DNA from: Niebla homalea
Taxonomy: Eukaryota > Ascomycota > Lecanoromycetes > Lecanorales > Ramalinaceae
Direction: 5' to 3'
DNA: 64,000 bases
Assembly (NCBI GenBank): GCA_019925105.1
Contig: JAHGAU010000007.1
Coordinates: forward strand, 806,001-870,000
Below, piece after piece: positions 61,021-64,000 of the stretch. A program made the position numbers and the translations under genes. Within the stretch, counting starts at the first letter, position 1, and each line of letters starts with the position of its first letter. The notes under the pieces are model-generated. The model saw nothing but the letters and a program-made list of their open reading frames with translations, searched no databases and was not told the origin of the DNA.

Positions 61021-64000
61021 GCGCCCTGAAAATAGGTAATTAAACTTAATATTGTCCTTTATTATGGTAATTACGGGGCATAAAACCGTATTAATTATTT
61101 TATCTTAAAAACGGGAAAGGAAACGGAATAAAAAGATTGATATATATATAAAAACGTAACCTAAAATGAAAATAACCCGTTATTAAGAAGGCGACCCGAC
61201 GGGTAAGCCCGGTAACGTAATTAAGGGAATTAATAAAATAACTTAAAGATTAATTAAGGCTTTAATCCGTAAATGGTTATATATATATTTTTTTAATAAA
61301 ACGTATATTAAGATTAAGATTATAATAATACGTTTAATAACTTTAATCCGGAATTAAAGTTAAACGATATAAATTAAGCGTAATAAAATTAAAAATAATC
61401 CGGAATATAAGGTTTATTAATATTAACGATATAAAGTTAAAAAAAGACGTAAACCTTTCTTTAAAGTATAATTATATTATTTATAGAAATAGCTTTAACC
61501 GAGAACGGTTAAGGAATTATATTTAAATTAAAGATTTTAAAAATTATTATATATATAAAAATAAAATAAAAAGAAAAGCTTATTAAGGAAAAAATACTTA
61601 TAAAGATACGGATAAAGGCTGCTGTATACGTATAATATAAATAACGGACTTAAAAAAAAAGGGAATTAATAAAAAAGCCCGGGTAAATTTATTATTTAAA
61701 CGGAAAATTAATTAATAGTTACTTTATATATAAAAAAAAGAAATAACTTATTAAAATTAAAGCCGATAAAATTTAAATTAAAAATATCCTTAATTAAGTT
61801 TAAGTTAGGTAAACGGTATTACCTTTTTTTAAGCGACCGTTTATAAAACTTAATTGAAAAATTAATCTTTAAAAAGGATAAACTATATTTTATATAAACT
61901 TTATTACGTTAAGCGGGCTTATATAATTAAGATAGTCCTATAATTCCGGCAGGGCCGGATTAACGTATTAATAAAGGGACTACCTAAATTAAAGGAGTTA
62001 CTTAAGTTAATAAATAAAAAGTAAATAATATAAATAATTAGATTAATTAAGCGGATAAAAACGGTAAATAATAACCAGGTAGGGATTACTAAGGTAAATA
62101 AATAATAAAATTAAATAACCGAGATTCAGAAATAAATTATAATAATAATAAATAAATATTAAAAACAGAAAATATAATAAAAAATACTTACTAAAATTAT
62201 AATTATTAAGTTAATTATAAACTATAATTAATTATAAAACGCATATAACTTCCTATATTAAACTTACGATTAATATTAAGATTAAGTAATATATAACGTA
62301 TTAAAGAAAAAGCGTTTACTTAAACTATATTCCGATATTAAAAATCTATAAAAAGGAATTAATAATGGTTAATTAAAAAGTAAATTAATTTATATATATT
62401 TAAATAAAAATTATAATCGCCCGGTTAATATTTAAAGATATAGTTTAAATAAGCGTTATTTAATAAACCTTTAATATAACGGTAATTAATAAAAGTAAAT
62501 CGATGACCGCTATTAATTTATTAATATTAAATATACGTTTAAGTATTTTTACGTATATAAAAAACGTAAACCTAAATATATACTATAAGAAGCTCTTAAA
62601 AGTAAGAAAGTTAAAATAGGCTAAAATTAAAAGGGATTAATAAATATAGCTTTAAATAAATTATTTAATTAATATCTAAATAAACCTTAATAATAACAGG
62701 GATATATTTATTTAATTTAATAAAATTAATAATTAAAATACGCCTTTTAAAGTATAGGGATATAATAAGGGTAATTTTAATTAATATAATTTAAGTTAAA
62801 AAATCCGAAAAAACTATAAAGAAGTTAATATAAATATAAAGTAAATAACTAATATTAAAATTATAAATTTATATATACTCTTAAAAGGATAATTAATAGT
62901 TAAGTATATAAATAAGTTAGATTTAGGATAAATTAATTAAAATATAAAAGGAATTAGAAATTAAAAAAGTTAAAAAAAAAATAAAAAAATTTAAAAAAGT
63001 AAAAAGAAGTAAAAAAAATAAATAAGCGAGAAGGATAAAGTAAATAATTATATAATAGAATTATTAAATAAATAAATAATTAAACGTTATTTTTAACGTT
63101 TTACTTATTAACGGAACCGGCTAAAACGGAACTTAATAAAGATAATAAGCAATATTACCATATTTAAAAGGAACCCCTTTTAATATGTTTTTTAAAAATA
63201 CCCATATCGGGATAATCGTACGTAAGTTATTAAGAGAATATAAAAATATATTTCATTTATAAATAAATACGGCCCTGAAGGTACCCAATATATTAATTAA
63301 TTAAAAGAAAAGCATATAAATAGATAAAAGTAAATATTAAAAATTATAATAAAAAGTATACCTTTAATAAATATTATTAAGTATAATAATAAGCGTTAGA
63401 AAAGTTTATATAAAGGTTAAAGAGCTATTTAAAGATTAATAAATAATTATTTTATTTTTTTCTTTTTTCCTTTACCTTTTTAAGAAGTAATATATAAATA
63501 ATAATAATTATAATAAATTATTACCTTTTAATTACTTTCTTAATATTAATATAATAAATTAATAAAAAGATAATATTAATAAATAAATACGAATTAAGCA
63601 ATTATATATAATATTATTTTAAATACGTTAATAAAAAGAAATATTAAGATTTATAAAAAAATTCAAATAAAATTTACTTAAATAATTAAGCCTTTTTAAA
63701 ACGTACTTAAAGTTACGTAATAAACTTACTTAAAATATACTTAATAATAACGGGATTAAAAAAGATATTAAAAGTATATAAATAGAAAAATAAAATAAAA
63801 AGTAATTAATTATAAGGTTTTATCCTTATAAGGGGCGGTATTTATAATCTTTTAACGAGCGGAATAAAGTATATTATATCCTTATATAGATTAAGTATAT
63901 TATATTTAAAAAAGATATAAATATAGGTAGCTTAAGCCTTAAAATAAATAGACATAAAATACCGAGGTTACCATTATTAATAAATCAGAATAATAGAATT
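61021..64000. other. RIPped repeat of unknown class
   Basis: RIP signature as strong as in the identified elements, which implies that it was repeated in the genome. On + there are Lys-rich broken frames (for example 61200-61980), but no RT, integrase, transposase or endonuclease motif that I can name. No LTR, TSD or terminal inverted repeat is seen; the element probably continues past the window end. A DNA transposon, an LTR gag region or a mobile tyrosine-recombinase gene are all possible. Confidence 0.5.

Noticed and set aside
1..64000. Mitochondrial DNA as the source of the AT-rich sequence
   Set aside because: The LTR and Tad1-like retroelements with TSDs, frequent CpG and the CpA-specific loss point to nuclear RIPped DNA. 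No mitochondrial gene motif was seen.
1..64000. CRISPR arrays or prokaryotic operons
   Set aside because: No short regularly spaced repeats, no ribosome-binding sites and no intact bacterial frames. The only regular array is the contiguous 54-bp minisatellite.

Overview
The window looks like an AT-rich, gene-free block of a filamentous ascomycete (Pezizomycotina) nuclear genome. Almost all of it has been through repeat-induced point mutation (RIP). CpA and TpG are nearly absent over long stretches, TpA is very abundant, and CpG survives. Every reading frame is cut by stops of the kind RIP makes (CAA/CAG to TAA/TAG, TGG to TAG/TAA). No intact host gene, tRNA, rRNA or CRISPR array is visible, and the few open frames of 60-100 codons are antisense or chance frames inside dead retrotransposons.

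The content is a nest of retroelements, reconstructed from residual protein motifs, direct repeats and target-site duplications (TSDs). 1-23217: a Ty3/gypsy family 'G2' on +, present as two partial copies in direct order (A: 1-6480 plus 13765-13787; B: 13970-15839 plus 21667-23217), separated by an unmutated 182-bp linker. Copy A was hit by a small non-autonomous LTR element (2638-4153, TSD ATTAT) and by a 7.3-kb gypsy 'G1' on - (6481-13764, TSD TATAT). Copy B was hit by a full-length Tad1-like LINE, L1 (15840-21653, 13-bp TSD). 23218-24742: the 3' part of a second gypsy family, 'G3', which recurs with its 5' LTR at 31357-36072. 25170-30978: LINE L2 (-). 36073-45404: LINE L3 (-, 5'-truncated), split by full-length LINE L4 (38117-43916, -). 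About 47.7-60.48 kb: gypsy 'G4' (+), split between its reverse transcriptase and RNase H by LINE L5 (52301-58102, -). 60.48-64 kb: heavily RIPped repeat of unknown class.

Copies A and B supply pre-insertion (empty) sites for each other's insertions, so the boundaries of L1 and G1 are well supported. Catalytic Asp pairs of the reverse transcriptases read Asn-Asn or Asn-Asp, and Cys/His of zinc knuckles read Tyr, so all copies are dead.

Short islands that keep normal CA/TG content stand out. They are the outer ends of LTRs and LINEs plus several unexplained 80-230-bp stretches. The most striking pattern is in the small LTR element: the inner halves of both LTRs are RIPped and the outer halves are not. 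No previously undescribed enzyme system is visible; the novelty lies in this edge pattern, the 54-bp minisatellite and palindromic insert of G1, and the unmutated linkers.
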